In this document: positions 37,105-48,721 of the stretch, piece after piece | Layout of the letters: every line of letters starts with the position of its first letter | Position numbering within the stretch: position 1 is the stretch's first letter | NCBI GenBank assembly: GCA_014706295.1 | Contig: JACSVZ010000004.1 | Coordinates: forward strand, 92,035,881 to 92,099,880 | Length of the DNA stretch: 64,000 nt | From: Lycocorax pyrrhopterus obiensis | Taxonomy: Eukaryota; Chordata; Aves; Passeriformes; Paradisaeidae | Direction: 5' to 3' | The notes under the pieces: generated by a model | The model's input: the letters and a program-made list of their open reading frames with translations, nothing else | Told to the model about the DNA's origin: nothing | Databases searched by the model: none | Translations under genes and position numbers: made by a program

Positions 37105-38636
37105 GAGAAAAGTTTTAAGGACCCTTTTCTAGGCATAAAGTATTTTCATTACAAATAGATCACCAAATGTTGGTCCAAAGGTGGACACAGAGGATCTGAA
37201 CAAAAATAGAAAATTGCGGATGTCTTTTTTTTTTAACCTACGTATTTCAGAGCATGCAATTTGCCAATTTAGATAACAGGAAATGAGGCTCTACTGAGCA
37301 AACTAGTCATTACACTTTTATATAGTGTCTTTTTAAAAGGATGTATTATATCAATAACTTTCGATAAGGGTTATGCAGAAAACTTTGAACCACTGTATTG
37401 TAAAACCAGACCCATCACAGGAGAGTAAGAAAAAAGTGGTGCTCTGTTAAGAGAAACCAAAATGCTGAGTGGATAATTTTCAAGGAAAAAATCATATATA
37501 CTGAGTTCAAAGTTCTTGGATGAAAGATTTTTTTCAAGGAAATCGACTAATCGTGCTATCAAAAAGGTAGCACATTTCTTATTCAGAAAACCAGAAACTT
37601 TTATCATTTTCTTTAACATTACATCGATGTAAACTCCAGGAGGACCATCAATCTCTAGAGGAAAGGACTCTCTTTTATCAGGTGGGAAATAATAAATATC
37701 ATCACAAAAACAACAAGGCAATTATATTTAAGAGCCTGCTGACACTGAATGACAGAAATAGCGATAGAGGTTTTTATTTCAGACTGACCTATGGGCTCAT
37801 TTTATAAAGCATCTTTTCAAAAACCCAGTGTTTTTATCTCATCAATTTATAGTAGTAGCAGTAGTAGGAATAATGAAGTTCTTGTTCCTTGTAATAGAAA
37901 TACATCGAATCCATGTTCAATGAGGCATGGACACTGTATGTTTCCCCTTGGAGAATGGCAATTGAAGCAGTGAAGTGAAAACTTCTATTTGTTACTTTCT
38001 CATCACAAAGAGCATTTTCTGTGTGTATTTACAGCAGAACTTGTGGGTCCAAGATGACTGTTAATAACCCCTCTTTCTGCTTAGTGATTCTTAACCGGTA
38101 ATGGTAAGAAACAAATTATGTGCTCTGGTAAGAGCCAGAGAGAGAGAGGATAATGAAAAATACCAAAACCAATAATATTTAGTTTGGAAAGACAAATAAG
38201 AGGTCTGTTTCAGAAGTATTCAAAAGTGAAGAATTATAGGAAAAATGAGCATTACTCTATCTTTTTCTTCTTTTTGGTGTTATTGTTTGACTGGTTGGTT
38301 GGTTTTTTGTTTTGGGGGGAGTTTCTTGATGTTTTGGGTTGATTTTTGGTTTTTTTTTGTAAGGATGCTATGCTATGTGTTGTGGTTTTGTGGGAAAACA
38401 GAGCACTGAAGATATATTTACTACATTTCAAGAAGAAGATGTCTTTTCAATTCCTTTATAAATATCTAGATGTCTCAGAGCAGGGCCAGTTACAGGATGG
38501 ACAGTAGGAACCTACATCTCTAAAGGTATTGCTAAATTCTGTAAAGTTCAACAGAAATTGAAAAGTACAAATATGTAGCCCTTACACGAACTTCTCTGAG
38601 AACCTGTACATTATTATAAAGTGAGCCTACAAGTAA
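37105..38636. other. unassigned sequence with a T/G-rich low-complexity patch
   Basis: Nothing recognised apart from low-complexity T/G-rich sequence at 38270-38360, with GGTT units and T runs. A 116-codon minus frame at 37371-37721 has no family resemblance. Confidence 0.5.
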
Positions 38637-38941
38637 GCTGAAGAGGGACTTCATATGAGGGCAAGTAGTGATAGGACAAGGGTGAATGGCTTCAAACCGA
38701 TAGAAACCAGGTCTAGATTAGATATTAGGAAGAAGCTCTTCACTTTGAGAGTGGTGAGGCACTGGAACAGGTTGTCCAGAGAAGCTGTGGGTGCCCCATC
38801 CCTGGAAGAGTTCAAGACCAGTCTGAATGGAGCTTTGAGCAACCTGGTCTAGTGGAAGGTGTCCCTGCCCACAGCAGAGAGGTTGGAACTAGGTCCCTAA
38901 TTTAAGGTCCCTTGTAACCAAAGCCATTCTATGATTCTGTC
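38637..38941 (+). mobile_element. CR1 LINE 3' end fragment
   Basis: Sense-strand CR1 end. A 65-codon frame (38655-38852) preserves the terminal ORF2 segment well: S-D-R-T-R-V-N-G-F-K near 38670, then R-L-D-I-R-K-K-L-F-T-L-R-V and R-H-W-N-R-L (about 38710-38775). It stops at the normal ORF2 stop near 38850. The untranslated tail follows with a GTGTCCCTGCCCACAGCAG block and the terminus TTCTATGATTCTGTC at 38940. The clean C-terminal frame suggests a younger copy than those near 3-5 kb. It is 5'-truncated. Confidence 0.95.
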
Positions 38942-41900
38942 ATTATTTTCCAGATCTTAATATCTGCTGTTTCAGACTACAGATTTTGTCAATAGTTTAA
39001 TAGATTATTCATTATCTACCTCACATTCATGTAATAGTTTCTATTGACTGCAAAACTTTTTCCTGTTCTTCCTTCCTTCTGCATAATTTTGAGAAAGTTT
39101 TCTTTTTTCCAAAAGTAGAAGATATAGAATTTCACATAATAATTTCATTAATTATATGTATGCATATATGTTTTGTTAGGTTTCTAATGGTATTTTTCCT
39201 TTACAGGAATTACATAATTTTCTCAGACAGAGTATAATGAAAATTATTTCTGGAACAAGTTTTAGTTAAACTGTTCAAGGTTCCTAATTTGAACATGCTA
39301 TTTTTAAAACTGCAAACTCTAAATATATGTATTTTTTTTAAAAATGAGGTGTGAGACAATTGTTAGACTGAGAACAGTTTATGAACAAAGCGGGAGAATG
39401 GCAAAAGATCAGAATTCTTCTCCTCTCTGTTTTCCTTTACGAATAAAGGTAAGCAAGCAAACGCTGCAGAATTTCTCAGCTGAGACCCTAAAATTGATGG
39501 GTTTGAAAGCCCCTGAGAACCATTTATCTGTCTGCAAAAAGAATATCTGAATACCAGCTTCAGAGCTGTTGTGAAGTTTAGTCTTTTGAGGCCTTTTTTT
39601 GAGAGATATAAAGCATTATTATTCACTGACCAATTTGCAAACATATGCTATTGCTTTAAACTATTTTTATTGTAAGTGACTGGACCAGGTAAGCATATGT
39701 CTACTAAAATTAATGTTTCTCATATGACCCTCTTTTTTCTTTGTCAGACAGCTCTGCACCATACCACGAAGCAAAACCTATTAAGATACAATGCCACTAC
39801 ATCTCACAAATGGAAACAACATGTTTTCCAAAATTCACTGATCTTCTACATTCTAAAATTGAACCAAAAAAAGCTAATCTTACTTAAAACCTGAAAGAAG
39901 ACATTACAAAATACCCTTAGAAAAGCCAGATTCACTTATATTTTTACTAGTCTAGAGTAGGGGCATGTTGGTATTTATTTATCATATTCTGTCTATTGAC
40001 ATATTCTATCTACACATCTATGTGTACAAACATATTTTCTCATTGTGCTGGATTATTTTATTCCTTTACCCTTCTATTACCTGACGAGTAAGAAAAAATT
40101 TCTATTTTGCATAGATGGTACAGAGACCCTGTGTAAACCGAGTCCCTTGCCATAAACCACTGAAAAACACTAAATTCAAAATGGTTCTGTGATCAGGGAG
40201 CTATTGCGCTCAGAGCACAAAACAAGCTACAGAACCTGCCTTGGGGAATTTACAGAATTTATCCTAGAAGTAAATTTGACAGAGATGAGTCTCCAGAGAC
40301 TCATCTTCTAGCAGCAGGCTAATGTCAGAGAGACATTTCTTGTATTCCTGCTCCATTTCAACAGAAAACTTGTTTTCCTACTGGATTTCATTGCACTGTT
40401 ACCCTATAGACCTCCTGCACTGTTCTTTTATTCTCCTGCACTGTTCTTTTATTCTCCTGCACAGCAACTGCAGCCATTGCCATCTCCTCCTCACCTCCCA
40501 GCACCTACCCAACACCACCAATGCATCACCCAGAGGAGTTTGCTTGGTTCCCGTCAAGGACATGGCTCACTAGGCAAGTTTTTTGCTTCATCAGAAGAGA
40601 TTTACTGAAAGGACTTTTTTTCAGTCTTACATACTTCTATACATGCTATTTGAAAAATTTTTATTGACTACATAGGAAAACAGGAAAAGTGTTCATAGAC
40701 TACTATTTTACTGATGCAAACCTTAAGATGCTTTAACTAACTCCTCCTGGAAGATGCAGGTACACTATCTGTCCAACTTGGAAATATTCTTCATGTAATT
40801 CTGCATTTTAATTTTTTTAAAAAGCTATTATCTTTCTTTTAATACTGGGGGAAGAAAAGGTAGACTTTTCTTTTTAAAATACCATATATAACCATATGGG
40901 ACAGTAGGTCTTGAAAGAAGAGCATATTTTATTTAAAAGACCAAAGGTCATATCAAACTACAAATATTTTACACTGTTCAGTTCTAATATTGTGTACACG
41001 TAGTTCCAGACCTCAGGCTACTCAATATAATAAGAAAAGTTAACCAGGATTTTTTAAAAAAGGATATTTCTTTTGATATTCTATGTTATAAATTGTATGA
41101 TTTCAGAAATTAATCGCATAGTAGTGGAAAATACTTCACAGTTCTTCCTGTGCTTCTCCTTTTCCTTCTTCATTTTTTGATTTATAATATCTGATTTCAT
41201 TTTTTTTCTGAAAGCCCTGGATGTTAGAAAATATAAAACCAGACGATGCTTCCTGAATATCACTTTACCAGGTTTATCTTCTCACCTGACCTTTCTGAAT
41301 AGATTTTTTTCTTTGTAATATTTTTGTGCTCAGGACAAATAAAAGTAATTCAATATTTTTCATCATATTTTGAATAATATTGACTTTATTATTTAGTTGG
41401 TTGTAAAGGAGAAACTTCCTTCCTTAGTTACATTTCCCTGCAGAGATGTTAGTTAAGCTTCTGGATTCACAAAATATTACGTGAAAAATTTTTAACTCAT
41501 GATGGCTTTGAGTATCCTTCAGCATTGTATGGAATTACTGTTTTTAAAATTGTTGTAGCCATTCATTTTAATCCAGGTAAGAACTTTCTGGACAAGGCTT
41601 CCTAGACCTAAATAAGTTACCAGGTGATTCCCTTATGACATGAATTTAGAGATAAAACACAGAGAGTGTGTGAGATTGCAGAAATAATGGTTTTCTGCTC
41701 CAGCTGATCCTGCAGAGGCTCCAAATGTGAAGAGTCTGAGAAGGAAGAACAGCCATATGAGCATCTTGTTCTTTCAGGTTATTTAATGGTTAAACAGCTG
41801 TCATGTGAAAAGGGGAGTTTTCTCCAGCCCTTAGTGTGGGGAGATTTACTTGCCCCTTAGTGTTTGATTTGTCTGTCAGCACCTCAGGAAAGCCGAGATC

Positions 41901-43904
41901 CTTGTGCCTGGCCAGTCTGTCAGTGTCCCATTATGGCGACCCTTCACTGAGCCATCCTGCTGGACGGGAGGGCAGGACCGACTTGTTCAGGGACACACAT
42001 CCACAGCATAAAGGAGACCTTTCAGTAGGTCTTCCACTGTATTTGAGTATGTTACTGCCAGTGACTGCCAGTGCCTATGAAGGACTCACACTGTTCATTT
42101 TTATTTTGAATATAAAATTGTGGCAGATTAAGACTTGATAGGTGCTGGTGATAGTATCTGACTGCAAAAATGTATTTAAAGCAATACACAGACAAGATGT
42201 AATCCCCAATAAAAATATTCAGCTTGCACAGACTGTGATTCTTACCCAACAGGCATCCCTACAGGGGAGAAGACAGGTTCCATTGACTGATCCCAGCAGT
42301 TACAATGGAGCCTTCCCTAACTTTCCACCCATTCTCAACATGGTTTTAGACTATTCCTCTATGTTTAGGTGGAGCATGAGTGACTCTAGTCATGCATATC
42401 TTTATTACTGATCGGTGTAAAATTTTCTAGCTTTGCTTTTAAAGATACAGTCAAAAAGAATTTAGAGTGCATGCCCAGTGAGGGGTGGTCATACCATGGA
42501 GATGAGTAACACTGGGATGGAGGTGTGCATTAATATTACAATTAGGCTACAGTGAACCAGTTCATCTGAGGAGAGAGATTTCGCCACGGTTGTTGGCTCA
42601 GCAGCAGGACATCTCCTCCCCTATCTGCCCTGGCTGACAGGTGTTATGTGGTTTATCAGCTGCAAAATACTGTCAGGTTCCCTTCCCTTCAAGGATTTCA
42701 ACAGAGACTGGCCACGGTGTCTCCACTCTGCTCCACCCTCCGTTCCATCCCCTTAGCAGGTGTGTGTATGGGGAATCACTGTGGAATAGGTTTTGAGCAT
42801 GCCAACTGCATTCCAGCCAGGGAGCAGCAACTGTGTTTTACCCTATAATCCCCGTGCTGTTATAATTTCTGTTAAGATGTAAATATAACTCCTCGGTTTC
42901 CTCTGATTTTTTTTTCCCAGTCATCTTCCCACAACAGCATTACTGAAAACTATAATTTTTTCATCTCTTCCTTTCTATGGGAAGCAACACAGATTCCCAC
43001 TGATGGGTCTTGCAGGTCAAAGCTTGGATGGCAGGAACAGGTACGCCTAGATTTTCCAAGCTCTGTCTTCCTTCTAAGATGTTAAACCAACAGGATTCAC
43101 ATCTTCATGGCCAGGTCACTATTGTAAGACTAAAGGCAACTCCAGATAACTGAAGTTTCATATGTCTCACCTTGGAGCCAGATTTACAGAGCCCTCTAAA
43201 GTTCATGATATTACTTCAGAACACTCTCACACAAAACAAATTTTAAAGACAAACTTTTTGCATATAGCAAATATTTTCAAAATCCTTTCTTCTGAAAGTG
43301 TTTATGACTTAAGATTCTTTATCAGAGAGGCATTCAAGAAGCATAAAGCTTGCTCAGGTATGGTATTTTAACTTTGCCTTCAATAACAGTTGACTCTTCA
43401 ATTTGCTCTGCCATAGTTCAGGGCTCATTAACATTTCCATTATAAGCCTTGATTACTCTGGCTAAGGATATCAGCTCTTACCAGCCACACATTTGAAAAC
43501 AACACAGGTTTTCAGCCTTGAATATATTTTAATTCATTATTAGAAAATTTTTAATGGTTGACTGGTGGAAAAAGTACTTTATTCAAGAATAAGATGCAGT
43601 GATTCAGGTTTGTTCCTAATATCAAAGCATTTTTTAAAATAATTTCTAACTAAACAGAATTGGATTAGAGAATACTATAAGGAAAACACTCAGTGGCTCT
43701 TTAAATTTGTAAGAACACAAAAAAGGCCAGAATAAAGGTTTATGGGCTGCAGGGTCCTGCCTCTGACAAGGGACAAGAGAAGATGGTATTGTGGAACTCT
43801 ATGGTCTCCATTTCACCCCGGATGGAAACCATTGCAAACATTCAGTGTCAGAGATACTAAAGTAATTTCCGTGTGAAAAAACATACTTTAAAAATCCTCA
43901 TAAA
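38942..43904. other. 5 kb of unassigned sequence
   Basis: No gene or mobile element recognised. It contains a 21-bp tandem repeat at 40412-40462 and somewhat GC-richer patches around 41870-42020 and 42540-42860. Frames up to 100 codons lie on both strands and show no family resemblance. Confidence 0.5.
40412..40462. repeat. 21-bp tandem repeat, 2.4 units
   Basis: Two identical 21-bp units (CTCCTGCACTGTTCTTTTATT) at 40412-40432 and 40433-40453 are followed by the first nine bases of a third. The identity of the units indicates a recent duplication. Confidence 0.9.
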
Positions 43905-44990
43905 TCTACATCATTGATTGGTAGAACACGGCAAAACCATGAATTTATGAAGGCAAATTCATGCTTGACCAACTTGAAAGCCTTCCATGATGAGGTGAAT
44001 AGACTGGTGCATGAAGGGAGAGCAGCGCATGTTGTTTACCTTGAGCCTGGTAAAGGCTTTGACACTGCCGCCAGTCATTTGCCCCTGTCTCCCTTAACAA
44101 CCATCATAAACAAAGTATGGGTTATATAAGTGGGCAGTGAAGTAGACTGAAAACTTTCTGAAAACCAGGTCCAGAAGGTTGTGGTCACTGGTACAAAGTG
44201 CAGCTGGGGTCAAGCCACAAGCAATGTACCAAGGGGTCTGTACTGGATCCAGTACTGTGCGGTATCTTCATTAATGACCTGTGCTATGGAACAGAATACA
44301 CCCTCAGCAAGTTTGCAAATGATACAAAAGTAGGACAAGCACCAGATGGTTGTGCTGTTTTTCAAAGTGACATGGATAGTCTGGGGAACTGGGAAGAGAC
44401 AACTCTCACGATGTTCAACAAGGGTAAATGACAAGTCCTGCACCTGGGGAGAGATGAGCCTATGTGGCTATGCATGCTGGGGCTTGACCACTAGGAAAGC
44501 AGATGTGTGGAAGACCTTCCTGGATCCTGGTGGACAACTGGCCACAAGTGGCCAAAAAGACCAACAGCCTTCTGGGCTGCATTAGGCAGAGCGCTGCCAG
44601 CAGGTCAGGGGAGGAGATCCGTCCCCTCAGCCGTAATGTGGTTGTATCTGGGTGTCCCCAGCACAGTAAGTATATGCACACACTAGGGCAAGCCCAGCAC
44701 AAAGCTAATGAAGGGACTGGAGCATCTCTCACATGAGGAAAGGCTAAGGGCAGCTGGGATCGTCCAGATTCACGATGAAAAGGGTCAGGGGGATCTTATC
44801 AATTTGTATAGCTACCTGATGGGAGGGAAGGAAATCAGAAAGGAAAAGGAAATCAGGCTCTTCTCATTGATACCTGCTGGCAGCACAAGAAGCAGTAGCA
44901 ACAAATGAAAACACATTTATGAAAATGCATGTTCTGTCTGAGCAGAAGAAATGTTTTTTTTTACTCTGAGGATGGTCAAACAGGAAAAAG
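43905..44990 (+). mobile_element. CR1 LINE, long reverse-transcriptase fragment
   Basis: The longest CR1 copy in the window, in sense orientation. Frames in order show S-C-L-T-N-L-K-A-F-H-D-E (about 43954) and H-V-V-Y-L-E-P-G-K-G-F-D-T at 44030-44068, the catalytic motif A with its first Asp changed to Glu. Next come G-S-V-L-D-P-V-L with I-F-I-N-D-L (about 44235-44285), then S-K-F-A-N-D-T-K at 44308-44330, where the catalytic box has Asn for Asp. Downstream lie N-S-L-L-G-C-I-R-Q-S-A-A-S-R-S (about 44560-44605), G-L-E-H-L-S-H-E-E-R-L-R (44711-44748) and G-D-L-I-N-L-Y-S-Y-L (44790-44820). Several frameshifts break it. The C-terminal end and tail expected after 44990 are not found. Confidence 0.93.
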
Positions 44991-47900
44991 TACAGTCTTG
45001 GGCTCTCTGTTTGGTTCAATACAAATCTGTAACTGCTGATATGTTTGGAGATGGCTGAACGGGATGTGTTGGCTAAGATGCACCAATAGCCAATATCTTC
45101 ACGACCAGGAGGCTAGTTTGTCAGAATATCAGAGCCCTAAGTTGGGTTTATATAGCAAAGATTTGGCTATCAGCATCTCAAATATCACAAGAAAGATCCC
45201 ATCATCAAATGCATTTTTTTTGTGTGTGTGGTAAGCTTGCCTACAGCATCTGTCCAGATGGAACAGAAATCTCAATTTTGAGATCTCTCTTCATGATTTG
45301 AAGGCTCAATCTTCAAGATTTCTTTGACGCCCCACAGAAAGTTTGTGTAGCTTGTGAGACTGGATAATGAAAAGCAGCTGCCCAGGGAAGTTAGCCTCAT
45401 GGGTTTTTAAAAACAGAACAACTTCATAGAGGTTATATTATGGATGATGTCTAAGCATCTAGGTACCTAAGGCAGACACAGACTGAGAATCTGAGTCTAT
45501 ATTCAGTGATGGATTATGACCTACAAAGATTTAGAGGTCATAATATTTGGAAGTGTCAGAATTTGCCAAAATGATTTTTATTTTTTTTTTTTTAATATAA
45601 AGCAATTTCAGCTATTTACAAAGGTCTGGACCAGCAATTTTAATCAGGCAGCTGGCCTTTGGCGTGATTTTGGGTATTAGCCCTTAGAGTGCATTAAAGC
45701 TGCATTTTAGATGGAGATTTTCTACGGTTTTTTTTTAAGTTTTGTATCTCAGCATGCCACCTCTTTAATATTGCAGTGCTTAAAATTTAAAACTCCCAAT
45801 ATAATTCCTTGCTGGTGTTTCCAAGTCAGCAAATTAGCAACACAACATGTTATATAGGGAATAACTCAGCAACAGAATCAAAGCCCCTCAACATTCTCCT
45901 TTTTTTAGATTTATTCTGGCTTACTCTGCCGGATGTGAACCAAATGACACATCATAAACCTCAGAGACTCTTTTGTAGCTTCTGCTCAGACTGGAGAATT
46001 CCATCTGCTTTATTAAGGATCATTAACAACCAGGAAAGCATTCCAGACAATTTCTGTAAAACCTAAAAGACAAAATTATTATATTATTATAATTAGTTGG
46101 TTTTTTTCTCATTCAGCCAGAACAGCTTTAATCAGCAACTGGCAGAGGAAAACTCCATGGGACCCAAAGGCAGAGGGGCTCATTAAATTATATGGGGAGG
46201 ATTCTGCACGTTCAACTCATGGTGAAGGGTATATACTGCTATAACAGTGAATTGTCTTTGGGACCAGCATATAAATTGTTTCACATTGCATCTAAAAGAA
46301 AAAAGCTTATCCTGTGAGGGGAAAAGTTAAAAGGAGACTGTGAAAATTATGTCTGAAAAACTAGTAAACATACCCACAGAGAATTCAGAATCTATATTAT
46401 AATAAACACTTACATCTCTAGGACCTGAACGTAGAAAGATTGTATTTACCTGTTCTGAATAATGTCTCTGCTTCCTCTCAACTGACATTCTCAAATGAGC
46501 TCCATACCACCTTCAAAAAGCACACACTTAGGTCTTCACGTAGAAGTTGCATACACTTTTTCAAAGTTAATATAATTCACATGGTGTAATATTATTACCT
46601 GAACACAGTGTTTTCAACACTTTATCATCACAAAGCTGGAAGAGTTAATCTTTCAAAATCTAACGCAGTATTTATACTTCCTTCTATCAAAAAGGACTTC
46701 AGCATATGGGAATCACTCCTATAGAATATATTAAGCAACTCAATCTCAATGAGTTGCATGGCCAAGATCCTCCTTTATAATACCAGTAGGCAATTAAATC
46801 TCTGAATATGCAAGATGATTCAGGAGGAAGCAAGGATACAGGATATTATACTGTTTATGCACACCAAATATTTTATGTTAGACAAATTATCAATTTACAA
46901 TTTTATTTCTTTGCCAAGCAAGCATGCAATTTTCTCCATGCTATCTTGTAAATAGAAGGTATCTCAATATTTTAAAAATATTTGAATCAATAGTATTTCC
47001 GACTAAAAAGGGCAGATAAATCAGCGTACCAGTTCAATGACAGTCAACTGGTAAAACATACAATTTCAGTATGACTTCCTTATTATTTATTAACTTTAAA
47101 AAGGCTGCAATTCAGTAAATCTCAGTGTTTTTATTGCCCAAGTAATTATATCCAAATCTGTGCAATAAGACATCTGATAAAAGTTAAAGAACTTACCTTC
47201 CTCATCCTCAAGAGCTTCCAAGAACAGATTTGTAAGAACAGCTGGTGAAGGGATCATAAACATATTACAATGCTTACATTTCTCTTTTGGTTATATTGAT
47301 AGATGCTGATTTCTTTTTCAATCATAACGAGTTCATAAGAAAGATTTCCAGAGATTAAACCTTCAGGTTTCTAGGAAGAGCGCAATAACACTGGTGAATG
47401 CATTTTTGCTTTTGTTAGCATGAATGGTGAATAATCCATAACAGTTCTGGGGTTTTTCTTGTTGTTTATAGTTACCTAAGCATTTTTATCTGAACGAAAA
47501 CCCAAACACAAACAATCCACCAACTTAGAATGCTGTTACATTGTCCTAGTGTTCTCTAACAGTAACACATGCAATCACTTGTTTACATTTCTATACCTAT
47601 ATCTGAAGAGTTGGCAGGTTTTCCATATATGCTGTCTGTTGTTATGAAATATAAAAAATGAAATAAGACAACTGGCTTATAGGAAAGCTAAAATTTCTTG
47701 AAAGTTTTACTAAATGAATTTCAGAATTCTGAATTTCAAAATTCACAAGTTTCAAAAGAATACAATAAATACAATTGCCAGATAATTAATTTAGATTTAT
47801 ATTTCCCATTTTCCTATGCAAATTTCATAGAAATTTGGAAAATGTTCAAATGGAGACTACCTTCAAATTTAGTCCTGTTTATAATGAAATTAATGCCAGG

Positions 47901-48091
47901 TTTACATGATAAGCTATGACTACAAATAGTGGGAAGACAGTAGGGAGTCTGAAACACAAAGTAAGTAAACCTTTAGGGCAGACAGCTAAAAATTAAGTAG
48001 GAAAATGGAAGTTCTTCATATAAGATTTAGAATCAAGGTATTCAAGGAGAGCTGTAACAGAAATAAAACGACTGAACTTCACAGAATTAAC
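44991..48091. other. 3.1 kb of unassigned sequence
   Basis: No gene or element recognised. The region around 45580-45740 and 46110-46260 has the mixed motif texture often seen in conserved vertebrate non-coding elements, which needs alignment to test. Confidence 0.45.
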
Positions 48092-48721
48092 TGTCTTGGG
48101 GTGACTTTGTGATGTGTATCCCCTATCACTGCTCTATGCCCAGAAATCAATCCTGTGCCTTTCTGTGCCTTTAAACTGAGCCCGAGACGGGGGAGAGAGA
48201 AAAAACCAAATGAACTTTTCAGAACAGTTTTTCAAGGACACAGATGCACACTCCTCTGCGTTCCACTGCAGCAGCGAGAAGCACGGAGGAAGCACCCTTC
48301 TTGCTTTTCAGCCAGCTTTTGGCTCCTTTTCTCTGGAGGGAGACGGAGAGTTGAACTTTGTTTTCCTGAGACTCCGGCTTTTCCCTTCTTCTCTTCTGGA
48401 CTGTTTCAACAACATCAGAACACATCAGGAGAATTTTCCACCAAGGCCCTGGAGGTGGGCCCATGACCCAGCTCTGAGGAGAAAAGAGAGACCGCACCTA
48501 CAGAAGGACTCTGAAATCTTCCCAGGTTTCTCTCCACAGTGAGAGGTTTGATTATTCAGTATCATTACTCTTTTCCTGTGTATTTGTTAAATAAATAGTT
48601 TTTTATCTCTTTCACTTTCCTCCAAGGATTTTTTTTTCCTGAACCTGGTGTGGGAGGGGTGGTTGTAACCTGCCTTTTATTAGAGGACATTTTCCTTCAA
48701 ATTTGTCCAAACCGCACACTG
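48092..48721 (+). mobile_element. solo LTR of an endogenous retrovirus
   Basis: The segment starts TGTCTTGGGG and runs 630 bases. It contains a TTTAAACTGAGCC block (48169-48181, a weak TATA equivalent) and a GC-richer middle with GAGACGG-type runs. A poly(A) signal AATAAA lies near 48589-48595, and a CCTGAACCTGGTGTGGGAGG block near 48640 is typical of avian LTR ends as I know them. The 5-bp sequence TTAAC stands directly before it (48087-48091) and directly after (48722-48726), consistent with a target-site duplication. The right terminus reads ...CACACTG rather than ending in CA, so it has mutated or the boundary is off by a few bases. Three overlapping frames of 92 to 110 codons inside are not genes. 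Confidence 0.75.

Noticed and set aside
48155..48542. Overlapping 103- and 110-codon frames
   Set aside because: They lie wholly inside the solo LTR and overlap in different frames on both strands.
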